A DNA stretch of 64,000 nucleotides, from the NCBI RefSeq assembly GCF_024436065.1, contig NZ_JANFNS010000008.1, forward strand, positions 28,760-92,759, in the 5' to 3' direction. Under the pieces are notes generated by a model. The model did no database searches. It worked only from the letters and a program-made list of their open reading frames with translations, and was not told where the DNA came from. A program made the translations under genes and the position numbers. Position 1 is the first letter of the stretch. Each line of letters opens with the position of its first letter. Below are positions 55,920 through 64,000 of this stretch, piece after piece. Origin of the DNA: Saccharibacillus sp. JS10. GTDB lineage: Bacteria > Bacillota > Bacilli > Paenibacillales > Paenibacillaceae.

Positions 55920-57011
55920 TTACTCGAATCGATGTGAAGCATAAAATCCGAGCTTTTTCATTTCAATTTCCCGACCAACCCGCTTGAGATCCTCTTCCAT
56001 CATAAGATCAACTAATCGCTGGAAAGTAACCTTAGGTTTCCAGTTAAGTACTGCTGCCGCTTTGGAAGGATCACCGAGCAGAAGATCAACTTCAGTAGGA
56101 CGAAAATAATTGCTATCTACTTCTACAACTGTCTTCCCTGTGGACGAATCGATCGCTTTCTCTTGAATTCCGCTACCTTCCCAAGTCAGTTCGATGCCAG
56201 CATGACGGAATGCAACCTCTACAAATTCTCTAACCGTATGTGTTTCTCCAGTAGCGATTACAAAATCTTCCGGCTGATCTTGTTGAAGCATCTTCCACAT
56301 AGCTTCTACATAATCGCCTGCATATCCCCAATCCCTTTTCGCATCCATGTTGCCTAGATACAATTTTTCTTGAAGCCCAAATTTGATGCGAGCTGCGGCA
56401 CGCGTAATTTTGCGGGTGACAAAGGTTTCTCCTCGAACAGGCGATTCATGATTAAACAAAATCCCATTACATGCAAACATATTATAAGCTTCTCTATAGT
56501 TAACTGTGATCCAATAAGCATAAAGCTTGGCTGCTGCATAAGGGCTACGTGGATAGAAAGGCGTTTTCTCAGTTTGAGGCGTTTCCTGAACATCTCCGTA
56601 GAGCTCACTGGTCGAAGCTTGATAGAACTTGACTCGATCGGTCATTCCCAAAATTCGAATTGCTTCCAAAAGTCTAAGAGTTCCAATCGCATCTGAATTG
56701 GCTGTGTATTCAGGAGTATCGAACGACACTTTTACATGGCTTTGAGCAGCCAAATTGTAAATTTCATCGGGCTGTACGTCTTGAATAATCCGAATTAAGT
56801 TGGTAGAGTCTGTCAGATCCCCGTAATGCAACCGAAATACGGTTTCTGAGTCATGAGGGTCTTGATATAAATGATCGATTCGATCGGTATTAAATGAAGA
56901 AGATCTTCTCTTGATACCATGCACTTCGTAGCCTTTGCCTAACAAAAGCTCTGCTAGATAAGCTCCATCTTGCCCCGTAATCCCAGTAATTAATGCTTTT
57001 TTTCTTTGCAT
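55920..57011 (-). CDS. gmd: GDP-mannose 4,6-dehydratase
   Basis: 363 residues after [25 protein letters not shown] at the N-terminus, [37 protein letters not shown] and Y-AAA-K in [12 protein letters not shown], then [16 protein letters not shown]. These are diagnostic of Gmd. It makes GDP-4-keto-6-deoxymannose, the branch point for both the fucose synthase and the perosamine-synthase-like enzyme of the island. Confidence 0.95.
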   Translation of the reverse strand: MQRKKALITGITGQDGAYLAELLLGKGYEVHGIKRRSSSFNTDRIDHLYQDPHDSETVFRLHYGDLTDSTNLIRIIQDVQPDEIYNLAAQSHVKVSFDTPEYTANSDAIGTLRLLEAIRILGMTDRVKFYQASTSELYGDVQETPQTEKTPFYPRSPYAAAKLYAYWITVNYREAYNMFACNGILFNHESPVRGETFVTRKITRAAARIKFGLQEKLYLGNMDAKRDWGYAGDYVEAMWKMLQQDQPEDFVIATGETHTVREFVEVAFRHAGIELTWEGSGIQEKAIDSSTGKTVVEVDSNYFRPTEVDLLLGDPSKAAAVLNWKPKVTFQRLVDLMMEEDLKRVGREIEMKKLGFYASHRFE

Positions 57012-57024
57012 CTTTCGACTCCCC

Positions 57025-58128
57025 CTATTTCAAACTCCAGTTGATCATGTCTCTCCAGGATATGCAGCGTATAGAGTCAGAAGACATAATATCGGAAAGT
57101 TGTGCTTGAACTACCTCATCATGTTTTCCTTCAAAAGCAAAAATCACCGCATCTAACTCTAAGCCATGCTTTTTGAGCCATTCAGGAGAATGCACTTCGA
57201 CGCCTCCGATAAATGAACCGTGTTTTGCAACTGCATTATCAAGAAAAGCATGAACCCGAATCGAGTTTTTTCGCAAATCTGCTAATACATAAGCGGACAT
57301 ATCTACAGTGCCAAAGATAGCCACATCAAAGATATCTTGATCAATAAGTGAGGAGGAAGCAGACTGACTAGAATCGCATAGAAGAAGCTCTACCCATTTT
57401 CGATAATAATCTGCGTTCATATTTACATTTTGTAAAAGCTGCTGCGCATATTCATCTCCAAAATATTTTTTGACGATTGCAGCTTGTTCGTTACGACATG
57501 TCTGCTGGTTAACTGGAGAACTGCTAGCGCCAGTCAATCGGAAAAAGGAGATAGTTTCATCAAAATAAAGGAATTGATCCGGGCTTTCCAAGAAAAGTTT
57601 AGTAACGAAATCCAAGTCGGAAGCCAAACGATACCTTAAATCAAAACCACCGTATTCTTCCATAACTTTCTTCTTTGCGAATACACCTTGATGCGGAATA
57701 TTTGCTCCTCTACGCAAAGAAGCTTCCGAAAGCTCGTGCCCAGCCAGTTGATGCCCAAGAAGATCGGAAACCTTTATTACTTTTCCGTACACTGCTTTAC
57801 ATTCTGGATATTTATCAAACTGGGCGTTCACACGAGACAACACATACTCGTCAAAGAAATAATCGTCGGCATTGAGAAAATAGACAACATCTCCAGTAGC
57901 TAAGCGAATTCCTTTGTTAAACGCATCGTAGATACCATTATCCTTCTCAGAGACCAATATATCGATTTGGCTTTTATAACGATTGGCAATCGTCATAGTT
58001 TGGTCGGTAGAGCCGCCGTCAATAATTAGATATTCTAAATCGCAATTTTTCTGGCTTAGAACACTGAGAATTGTTTGTTCAATATATGCTTCTGCATTTA
58101 AACATGCCGTAATCACAGATATTTTCAA
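57025..58128 (-). CDS. Family 2 glycosyltransferase with C-terminal Rossmann domain
   Basis: 367 residues from a TTG start. GT2: [58 protein letters not shown]. This is the WcaA/colanic type with an N-A-DD metal site. From about residue 265 a small Rossmann domain ([44 protein letters not shown]) is appended, similar in plan to that of the glycosyltransferase at 48.5 kb. Confidence 0.85.
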   Translation of the reverse strand: MKISVITACLNAEAYIEQTILSVLSQKNCDLEYLIIDGGSTDQTMTIANRYKSQIDILVSEKDNGIYDAFNKGIRLATGDVVYFLNADDYFFDEYVLSRVNAQFDKYPECKAVYGKVIKVSDLLGHQLAGHELSEASLRRGANIPHQGVFAKKKVMEEYGGFDLRYRLASDLDFVTKLFLESPDQFLYFDETISFFRLTGASSSPVNQQTCRNEQAAIVKKYFGDEYAQQLLQNVNMNADYYRKWVELLLCDSSQSASSSLIDQDIFDVAIFGTVDMSAYVLADLRKNSIRVHAFLDNAVAKHGSFIGGVEVHSPEWLKKHGLELDAVIFAFEGKHDEVVQAQLSDIMSSDSIRCISWRDMINWSLK

Positions 58129-58172
58129 ACCCTGACTTCCTTTCTTTTTATATTTGTACTTCTAATTTTTGA

Positions 58173-59189
58173 TTAAATTAATTTTTCTTTAATGATCCAA
58201 TCGAGAATTTCTTCTTTAGAAATGATATCTCTCATTAAAGGAACTGGTTTATTGATACATTTCGCTCCAGTCTCACCATCTAAGTTTTCTTTTTTTCGAT
58301 ATTGCGAAAAAATAATGTACATATCTTCAGTCTCGTTTGCATATTCGACTTCATCTTCTGTCATCAACTCTTCAAACCTTTTTTCGCCTGGTCGAAGCCC
58401 AATTTGTTTAATACGTACTGGTCTATTCACGTCGTATTTCGCGCTCAGTTCCTTGATCATGACGTTGGCTAAATCCTCAATCCTGACCACTGGCATTTTT
58501 AGAACAAACACTTCACCACCAGTAGCAAGTTCGTTAGCTTTAAGAATGAGTTTGATAGCTTGACCTGGTGTCATCATGTATCGAAGCATGTCTGGATCAG
58601 TGATCGTAATTTCGCCTTGTTCAAGAATTTGCTTTTTGAACAGTGGAATAACAGAACCTCTGGAGCCCATGACATTTCCGAAACGAACCGCAGAAAAAAC
58701 CGTCGAATTAGGTCCCTTATTGAGTTCGGTTGCAGAAATCAGTTTTTCTGCCAGCAATTTAGTCGCACCATATGTATTTGTTGGAGAAATTGCTTTATCT
58801 GTACTGATAAAAAGGACTTTTTTGACGTGACTGCTGAGTGCATTTTGAATTACATTTTGTGTACCTAACACATTCGTTTGCACTGCTTCAAAAGGATTAT
58901 ACTCACAAGCAGGAACATGCTTCATCGCCGCACAATGGAATACATAATCGATTCCTTCCATAGCACGACTTAAACGATTAGAATCTCTGACATCCCCAAT
59001 TAAAAATCTTAGTTGTTCTCTTTCAGAATGGAAGTTAAGTCCCATCTCATATTGTTTGTGCTCATCTCGGCTAAAAATACGAATAACCTGTGGGTGTTCT
59101 TCAAGCAGGCAGCGCGTTAAGTGCTGCCCTATCGTACCGGTGCCGCCAATAATTAGGATTTTTTTATTTTGATATAGACTATGTTTCAA
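58173..59189 (-). CDS. pseB: UDP-N-acetylglucosamine 4,6-dehydratase (PseB/CapD type)
   Basis: 338 residues from a TTG preceded by GGATGAGG. Short CapD/PseB-class SDR: ILIIGGTGTIGQHLTRCL, HCAAMKHVPACEYNPFEAVQTNVLG, STDKAISPTNTYGATKLLAEK, and AVRFGNVMGSRGSVIPLF. The hallmarks AAMKHVP and STDKA-PTN-YGATK place it with inverting or retaining UDP-GlcNAc 4,6-dehydratases. It would supply the 4-keto sugar for the PseC-type aminotransferase. No membrane helices. Confidence 0.88.
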   Translation of the reverse strand: MKHSLYQNKKILIIGGTGTIGQHLTRCLLEEHPQVIRIFSRDEHKQYEMGLNFHSEREQLRFLIGDVRDSNRLSRAMEGIDYVFHCAAMKHVPACEYNPFEAVQTNVLGTQNVIQNALSSHVKKVLFISTDKAISPTNTYGATKLLAEKLISATELNKGPNSTVFSAVRFGNVMGSRGSVIPLFKKQILEQGEITITDPDMLRYMMTPGQAIKLILKANELATGGEVFVLKMPVVRIEDLANVMIKELSAKYDVNRPVRIKQIGLRPGEKRFEELMTEDEVEYANETEDMYIIFSQYRKKENLDGETGAKCINKPVPLMRDIISKEEILDWIIKEKLI

Positions 59190-59195
59190 ATGGCC

Positions 59196-60995
59196 TCATC
59201 CTTTGCGATTGAATCTGTGGACTTCTACCACACCATCTTGCAAAATTTGTTGAACCCAAGGAAGTTCTGCACTAATACCTGAAACAAGATTTCCTAAATG
59301 TTCATAAACCAAAGTGGCCTTTTTACGAATTTCAGTTTCTACAATAATCTTTGGAAGTTCCCGATCAAAATTGTTTAGTTGATCCGATAGAACAGTCTCG
59401 AAAATAGGGTTAAACCATTCTCTAGCTACTACCTTTGCCCAGGCACTTTCAATATCTTCAAGTGATTTCCAGGCTTTTAATACTTTGTTGCGACTAAGTT
59501 CTGGAAGCTTGTCTATTTGCCGTTTGAGTTGACGTAATTCACCTTGCACTTCTAAGCTTTCGCTAAGTACCTTTTCGATTTTTTGCTCAAGAACTTTCAA
59601 TGTTTCTTTCGATTTTTCGCTTCGATTGACTTGATTTCGATGTTGAATAAGCTCTCTAATTACATTTTCTTGTATAGATTGATTTTTGATTTCTTCATAA
59701 ACCTCTTCCGCCGATTTCCAACTTGTCCCTAAAATTTCAGCACCTCCACGTGTGGCATTAATAAAATTCACACTTGGAATATTAGAAATCAAACTTTCCA
59801 AAGAATCTTTCATCATCAAAAAGGCATTGGTAGTACGATTATATTCACCGAACACGTTTTTTACATAATGCTTTGATTGCTGGACGATCTGATCAACATG
59901 CGGACCATAGGCATGTTCGATGCCCGCAGTATAAAATTTATCATTTTGGAAAGAAAGGTCTTGCCCTGTCAAAATGATTTTATTAGCACCAAGCAACGTA
60001 GCAACTTGAATAGCAGTACCCGTTACCGTTGGAGTAGGTAAAATTTCAAAATTTTCATTACTGTTTCCAAGTAAATATTTACTTATTACATCGTTTTGTA
60101 CGATTGAGTAAAATGAATCGTCCAATTTTCGCTTCGAAATTGGGTAAGCTGAAGAAACGTAAAACAGCGATGAATCTAAAGTCCCCTCCATCGAAAAAAT
60201 ATCTTCGTTGATTTCTCCGCCATCCATCACGGTAGAAATATGAGGCTTGATTCCATACTTGACTAAAGCTTGAATGCTTGAACCGGCTGAAATAACAAGT
60301 GCGTGAGGAAGAAACTTTTTGATCCATTCGATATCTTGCTCCAACGATGGTCCAGAAGCTACAATAACCGCTGTACTCCCTTTCAAAGAACCTGCTAATT
60401 CAAAAATCGAAGGAGAATGAATCATCTCCGCTAATTGATTTACACTATTGGTCAACCAAGTTTTTTGAAAGAGTTTTTCCGTACTACGATTTGATTCAAA
60501 TAGGTTGCGATAATCAATGAAATCTTCTCTTAACTTTTGTAATTCTTGCATTCCATTCTCTAAATAATGACGAAGTGCTACGAAAGCAAGTTCTTCATTC
60601 ATATACGTGCAAATTCGGTTGAATAGCATTTTCAATTGAAATTCGCCTATAGAAAACCATAAGATCTTTGGCCATTTTAATAGTTCATCAAGCTCGTATT
60701 GTTGCATAACGGTATAGAAAGAACTGGCATTCGGCTCATATACAATGAAGTACCGATCCGGGTACATTTCAATCAAATCAGCAAGTCCAATCCCTCTACC
60801 AAAACCATGTACAAAAATGATATTCATATCTCCAACAGAACCTTTGACCGCATTCAGCCAATCCTGGTCTTTTTCGAGAGGTTCAAGAACGGGGGTAGCA
60901 GTATTTTCCTTGTTCTGTTCAAATTGATTCAATATATTTACGGTATTTGGAAAACGTTCTTGAAGTACCGCAAGGTTAGACTCAAAATAGGACAC
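59196..60995 (-). CDS. Maf/DUF115 motility-associated glycosyltransferase
   Basis: 599 residues from a GTG. The central MptE-like DUF115 domain has VIVASGPSLEQDIEWIKKF, VISAGSSIQALVKYGIKPH and TVMDGGE, with a further helical C-terminal portion. Maf proteins attach nonulosonic acids such as pseudaminic acid to flagellin Ser/Thr, and lie in flagellin glycosylation islands. First gene of the island, following the flagellar cap operon but behind its terminator. Six nucleotides separate it from the dehydratase gene. Confidence 0.88.
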   Translation of the reverse strand: MSYFESNLAVLQERFPNTVNILNQFEQNKENTATPVLEPLEKDQDWLNAVKGSVGDMNIIFVHGFGRGIGLADLIEMYPDRYFIVYEPNASSFYTVMQQYELDELLKWPKILWFSIGEFQLKMLFNRICTYMNEELAFVALRHYLENGMQELQKLREDFIDYRNLFESNRSTEKLFQKTWLTNSVNQLAEMIHSPSIFELAGSLKGSTAVIVASGPSLEQDIEWIKKFLPHALVISAGSSIQALVKYGIKPHISTVMDGGEINEDIFSMEGTLDSSLFYVSSAYPISKRKLDDSFYSIVQNDVISKYLLGNSNENFEILPTPTVTGTAIQVATLLGANKIILTGQDLSFQNDKFYTAGIEHAYGPHVDQIVQQSKHYVKNVFGEYNRTTNAFLMMKDSLESLISNIPSVNFINATRGGAEILGTSWKSAEEVYEEIKNQSIQENVIRELIQHRNQVNRSEKSKETLKVLEQKIEKVLSESLEVQGELRQLKRQIDKLPELSRNKVLKAWKSLEDIESAWAKVVAREWFNPIFETVLSDQLNNFDRELPKIIVETEIRKKATLVYEHLGNLVSGISAELPWVQQILQDGVVEVHRFNRKG

Positions 60996-61037
60996 GCTAT
61001 AACCACCATTCCGAAAGTGTTAATTACTATATTTACT

Positions 61038-61045
61038 ATATCGGA
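61038..61045 (-). promoter_or_regulatory. Sigma-D-like -10 element before the Maf gene
   Basis: On the minus strand TCCGATAT (61045-61038), the same octamer as the -10 of the flaG promoter, about 45 nt before the Maf start. The -35 position at 15 nt reads TCAC rather than TAAA, so the promoter is unproven. Confidence 0.35.
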
Positions 61046-61073
61046 TTTTTGTAGATTTGAGTGAACATCAACA

Positions 61074-61114
61074 TAAAAAAATCCCCTTTGACCTATTATC
61101 AGATCAAAGAGGAT
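61074..61114 (-). terminator. Terminator after the flagellar cap operon
   Basis: On the minus strand ATCCTCTTTGATC (61114-61102) pairs with GGTCAAAGGGGAT (61093-61081), with two non-Watson-Crick positions, followed by seven T. It ends flaG-fliD-fliS-fliT and separates it from the glycan island. Confidence 0.85.
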
Positions 61115-61118
61115 ATAT

Positions 61119-61463
61119 TTAATTCTTATGATCAATAAACACACTATTCATTGCATAAGCATTATGATAAGCATTTTGTTGGCTTTTAATAGCTCCTTGC
61201 TTTTGTATCCATTGACCTGCTTCATTTTTTAAAAAGCTCATTCTATTGATGATTAAAGAATCAAATCCCAGTATATAAGCAATCTGTACACGGTGTTCAG
61301 GCGTAATTTTTGGTCGATGTACCTCTAAAGCTTTCACAAGTTCTTCACGCTGACCCGCTAATTGAAGAAGCTCTTCTTCATTCATCAAATCAAGTCGAGC
61401 AATAGCTTCCTCGGTAATTTCCTGCAATTTATCGAGGATTTGTCCGACTTCTGTAGCTATCAT
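61119..61463 (-). CDS. FliT-like flagellar chaperone (hypothetical)
   Basis: 114 residues, mostly alpha-helical and charged (EVGQILDKLQEITEEAIARLDLMNEEELLQLAGQREELVKAL). Directly after fliS with a one-base overlap. B. subtilis has fliT at this position. Helical size and position fit an export chaperone for FliD, but sequence is poorly conserved in this family. Confidence 0.65.
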   Translation of the reverse strand: MIATEVGQILDKLQEITEEAIARLDLMNEEELLQLAGQREELVKALEVHRPKITPEHRVQIAYILGFDSLIINRMSFLKNEAGQWIQKQGAIKSQQNAYHNAYAMNSVFIDHKN

Positions 61464-61846
61464 TATACTTGACCTGCAACGCCCGAAGATTTACTTGCTT
61501 CTAGCCATGCTTCGCGCAGGTCATTCAAATATTCCAATACTTCTTCTGCAGGCTCGACCGATTTTTTCACATTAGCTTCAATCAGACGACTCAGCATATA
61601 TTCATATACTCTTACAAGTTCGTTAGAGATTGGATAATCAAAATTCAAAGAAGATACAAGTTCATGCACGATAGCTTGAGCTTTACAAAGATTGTTATTT
61701 GCCATTTCTACATTTTTCGTTGTGATTCCGTCAATGCCCGCTTTAACAAAACGAATAGCTCCGTCATATAACATAATTAAAAGTTTCGGTTTAGATGCGG
61801 TCTGTGCCTGCGCTTGTTGGTACTTCTGATGTGGTGAGTAGATCAA
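61463..61846 (-). CDS. fliS: Flagellin export chaperone FliS
   Basis: 127 residues. SPHQKYQQAQAQTASKPKLLIMLYDGAIRFVKAGIDGI is the FliS opening, with DYPISNELVRVYEYMLSRLIEANVKKS as the flagellin-binding helices. Holds unfolded flagellin in the cytoplasm before export. Between fliD and the fliT-like gene. Confidence 0.95.
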   Translation of the reverse strand: MIYSPHQKYQQAQAQTASKPKLLIMLYDGAIRFVKAGIDGITTKNVEMANNNLCKAQAIVHELVSSLNFDYPISNELVRVYEYMLSRLIEANVKKSVEPAEEVLEYLNDLREAWLEASKSSGVAGQV

Positions 61847-61866
61847 AATTTATGCCCTCCCTGTAA

Positions 61867-63369
61867 TTACATGCTCGAAAGACTGGACATCGTTGTATTG
61901 TATTTATTCATGGCAGTTTCCATCGCCGTAAATTGCTTATAATAGTTCGTTTCGATTCGGTTCAGACGGCTATTCCAACCTGTAATCTCGCGATCAATAG
62001 ATGTCAAACGCTGCCCCATCAAACTTGTTGCTAAAAATGTCGAGGTCAAGTCGCTGCTAACTTTAGAAGTACCTGCTTTTTCAGCTAAACTTGCAAGCGA
62101 ACCGGTTGATATTTTTCTCATTTTCGCCAAAATTCCATCTTCAGCTGCATAATTGTTATTTAAGGTAGCCTTAGAATAATTTTGACCGAAGAACTGATTG
62201 ACGATATCTGGATTGTCGTTCAAAGCTGCTTTGAGCTTATCTACATCTACAGAAATCTTTCCTTTGGTATCATAAGTTCCTGTGGTGATCCCTAGTTCTG
62301 TCATTGTAAGAGGTTTGGACTTCGTTACTCCGCCTACAACTTCCGTTCTTCCGATATCAACACCTTGAATAAAAGCAGATCTCATATCGCTTACAGTACG
62401 TTGAAGAATGCTTTCATTTTTCAACATCCCGCTTTTTGCTTTATCGTCCCAAAGCTTCGCTTCGTCATCCGACATTTCTTTTCTTTGCTCACTAGTCAGC
62501 GGGGTGTACTTTTTATAACGTTCTTCACCAATTTTACTATTAACTGAAGAAAGAACATCGTTATAAGCCGTAACGAAATCTTGTACCGCTTTTACGACTT
62601 TATCGGTATCTTTCGTAACTGTAATTGTCGTTGCGGCATCACCGGCTTGAGTCACAGCATTCAAAGTTAGCGTAACGCCATTGACTTCAACTTGGTTTTT
62701 CGCATTTGAGATCTCCAAGCCATTGACTTCGATGATCGAATTCTGTCCACTACCTGCAACTGCTTTGAAATTAAATCCTGAACTTCCTGCTAATGTACCG
62801 CTAACATCTACAGCAGTTGAACCAGAAGTTTTATTCGTCAATGACATTTTTCCACTTGTTGAGTCATATACCGCTGTAACACCTGCTTTTGTGTTAGCGT
62901 TGATCTGTTTTACAAAATCACTAACTTTAGCAGTAGAATCAGCCGTAATCGTTTCACCATTTATCGTAAGCGACAAAGCTCCCCCAGCTACGGTACTTAA
63001 AAGAGGGTCATTTTTAGCTTGGTTCACATCGCCGTCAGAAACAGTTTGCGAAGCTGACGCTAGCTGTTTGACTTTCACTTCAAATGTTCCGCTGGCAGAA
63101 GAAGAAGCCGTTGCTGTAAGCGCACCTGTATTTCCCGTAACTGTTGCCTTTTGCGCATTGATCGTACTGCTCTGTGAAAGTTTACTGATACTATCTTGCA
63201 TGAATGTGACAAGCTTTGTACTCATTTTTCGATAATCGTCACGTTGCCATTCCAGAATCTGCTTTTGCTGATTCAGCTTGTTTAGCGGGCCTTGTCTTGT
63301 CGCCATCAAAGATTTTACAAGGGAATCAATATCCATCCCCGATGCCATACCTGAGATTCTTGTTACCAT
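61867..63369 (-). CDS. fliD: Flagellar filament cap protein FliD
   Basis: 500 residues after AAGGAGGAGC. The N-terminal VTRISGMASGMDIDSLVKSLM and the C-terminal coiled coil (TSIDREITGWNSRLNRIETNYYKQFTAMETAM) are the conserved D0/D1 parts; the middle is the variable Ser/Thr/Ala-rich exposed region. It caps the filament and promotes flagellin assembly. Confidence 0.96.
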   Translation of the reverse strand: MVTRISGMASGMDIDSLVKSLMATRQGPLNKLNQQKQILEWQRDDYRKMSTKLVTFMQDSISKLSQSSTINAQKATVTGNTGALTATASSSASGTFEVKVKQLASASQTVSDGDVNQAKNDPLLSTVAGGALSLTINGETITADSTAKVSDFVKQINANTKAGVTAVYDSTSGKMSLTNKTSGSTAVDVSGTLAGSSGFNFKAVAGSGQNSIIEVNGLEISNAKNQVEVNGVTLTLNAVTQAGDAATTITVTKDTDKVVKAVQDFVTAYNDVLSSVNSKIGEERYKKYTPLTSEQRKEMSDDEAKLWDDKAKSGMLKNESILQRTVSDMRSAFIQGVDIGRTEVVGGVTKSKPLTMTELGITTGTYDTKGKISVDVDKLKAALNDNPDIVNQFFGQNYSKATLNNNYAAEDGILAKMRKISTGSLASLAEKAGTSKVSSDLTSTFLATSLMGQRLTSIDREITGWNSRLNRIETNYYKQFTAMETAMNKYNTTMSSLSSM

Positions 63370-63384
63370 TTAAGCTCCTCCTTG

Positions 63385-63753
63385 TTACACTTTTTTATCG
63401 ACCAATATTCCTGTATATTCCATCATTTTCGCTACAACGTCCAAAATTTTCTCTGATGGGATTTCTCGAATGGTATCTCCAGTTTCTTTGTTCATGACTT
63501 TAATCATAATCGCGTTTGTTTTTTTATGCACCGAAATTTCAAGACTTTTCTGCGGTCCTTGAATCGCATCAATTGCTTTTTTCAATTCCTGAATCGTTTT
63601 TTCTTGATCTTGATGAATTTGAGGAATGGTTGTCATTGGAGCAACTTGTACCGAACTTTCGCTAGGGCTAAATGTATTCTCCTTTTTATTGAAAGGCGGC
63701 TGTGGCAGCATAGGAACCGCTGCTCCTAAACCCCCTGTTATGTTTGAACTCAT
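63385..63753 (-). CDS. flaG: FlaG-family flagellar protein
   Basis: 122 residues after GGAGG. The C-terminal half KSLEISVHKKTNAIMIKVMNKETGDTIREIPSEKILDVVAKMMEYTGILVDKKV is the FlaG domain; the N-terminal half is low-complexity. Between hag and fliD as B. subtilis yvyC. Affects filament length in other species. First gene of the sigma-D-driven cap operon. Confidence 0.93.
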   Translation of the reverse strand: MSSNITGGLGAAVPMLPQPPFNKKENTFSPSESSVQVAPMTTIPQIHQDQEKTIQELKKAIDAIQGPQKSLEISVHKKTNAIMIKVMNKETGDTIREIPSEKILDVVAKMMEYTGILVDKKV

Positions 63754-63815
63754 AAGTAAACCTCCAATCGGATTAAGTATACTTTTCCCGCACTACTAGG
63801 TTGTTGTTACTTTAT

Positions 63816-63842
63816 ATATCGGAATTTGGTCTGAATAGTTTA
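63816..63842 (-). promoter_or_regulatory. Sigma-D (FliA-type) promoter of flaG-fliD-fliS-fliT
   Basis: On the minus strand TAAA (63842-63839), exactly 15 nt, then TCCGATAT (63823-63816). The flagellar consensus is TAAA-N15-GCCGATAA, so seven of eight positions matter here and the spacing is exact. It lies just behind the hag terminator and about 60 nt before flaG. Confidence 0.8.
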
Positions 63843-63864
63843 TGAAAACTGAATATAAAAAAAT

Positions 63865-63892
63865 AAAAAACCCCGCTAATGCGAGGTTTTTC
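63865..63892 (-). terminator. Terminator of the flagellin gene
   Basis: AAAAACCCCGC pairs with GCGAGGTTTTT (one mismatch) around TAAT. On the minus strand a long T-rich tract follows. It lies about 20 nt beyond the flagellin stop. Confidence 0.88.
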
Positions 63893-63910
63893 ACGAATTG
63901 ATGTTTGAAA

Positions 63911-64000
63911 TTAACGAAGCAGAGACAGTACGCCTTGTGGCGATTGGTTCGCTTGCGACAACATCGATTGCGATGCTTGCAGCAAGATGTTGTTTTTCGA
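63911..64000 (-). CDS. hag: Flagellin C-terminus, gene continues beyond window
   Basis: Twenty-nine codons and a TAA read on the minus strand. The residues ILLQASQSMLSQANQSPQGV and the ending LSLLR are the conserved D0 helix of bacterial flagellin. Gene order hag-flaG-fliD-fliS supports it. The rest, including any glycosylated central domain, lies outside the window. A likely target of the adjacent glycan island. Confidence 0.93.
   Translation of the reverse strand, partial: SKNNILLQASQSMLSQANQSPQGVLSLLR

Noticed and set aside
1..64000. tRNA or rRNA genes
   Set aside because: No cloverleaf-like segment with a TTCRA box or rRNA-like stretch was noticed in any intergenic region.

Overview
The window reads as the chromosome of a Gram-positive, flagellated member of the Bacillales, most likely Paenibacillaceae (Paenibacillus/Saccharibacillus type). 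This rests on strong AGGAGG-type ribosome sites, a Bacillus-like gene order around hag-flaG-fliD-fliS and hpf-secA-prfB, an argCJBDFGH operon and a sigma-D-type flagellar promoter. The genus is an inference; no database could be searched. Nearly all genes lie on the minus strand. The exceptions are a 4.9-kb secreted-protein gene, an esterase gene and an Rpn-type nuclease gene.

Region by region: (1) 1-2.7 kb holds ftsE-ftsX followed by a coiled-coil M23 peptidoglycan hydrolase that runs off the left edge, a cell-wall-remodelling unit. (2) 3.1-19.4 kb is a type IV pilus locus. It contains pilB-pilT-pilC, a major pilin, the prepilin peptidase, a fused PilM-PilN protein and PilO. A separate minor-pilin operon encodes PilV-, PilW- and PilX-like proteins. 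Between the two units, on the plus strand, lies a 1627-residue secreted protein with a DUF5057-like region, a choice-of-anchor-A-like region and Ig-like repeats. PilB carries two MshEN-type c-di-GMP-binding motifs. (3) 19.7-21.7 kb holds an esterase and a membrane diguanylate cyclase. (4) 21.9-30.8 kb is the arginine operon argC-J-B-D-F-G-H, with a GC-rich hairpin array of about 700 bp between argG and argH. (5) 31-38 kb holds an Rpn-like nuclease, a YitT-family protein, prfB with its programmed frameshift, secA, hpf and a cold-shock gene.

(6) 38.2-61 kb is a glycan-biosynthesis island of 21 co-directional genes, probably for flagellin glycosylation because it begins with a Maf/DUF115 glycosyltransferase directly behind the flagellar cap operon. 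It encodes routes to GDP-mannose, GDP-4-keto-6-deoxymannose, GDP-fucose, GDP-perosamine, a uronic acid and a pseudaminic-acid-like nonulosonate, plus glycosyltransferases, methyltransferases and a fused SDR/ATP-grasp enzyme. (7) 61.1-64 kb holds fliT-like, fliS, fliD, flaG and the last 29 codons of flagellin.

Taken together, the ancestral Bacillus block hag-flaG-fliD-fliS-fliT-hpf-secA-prfB-yvjA-ftsE-ftsX is recognisable. It has been opened at two points, by the glycan island and by the pilus/arginine block. The window therefore carries two motility or adhesion organelles with their assembly, decoration and probable c-di-GMP control. No tRNA, rRNA, CRISPR array or insertion sequence was seen.
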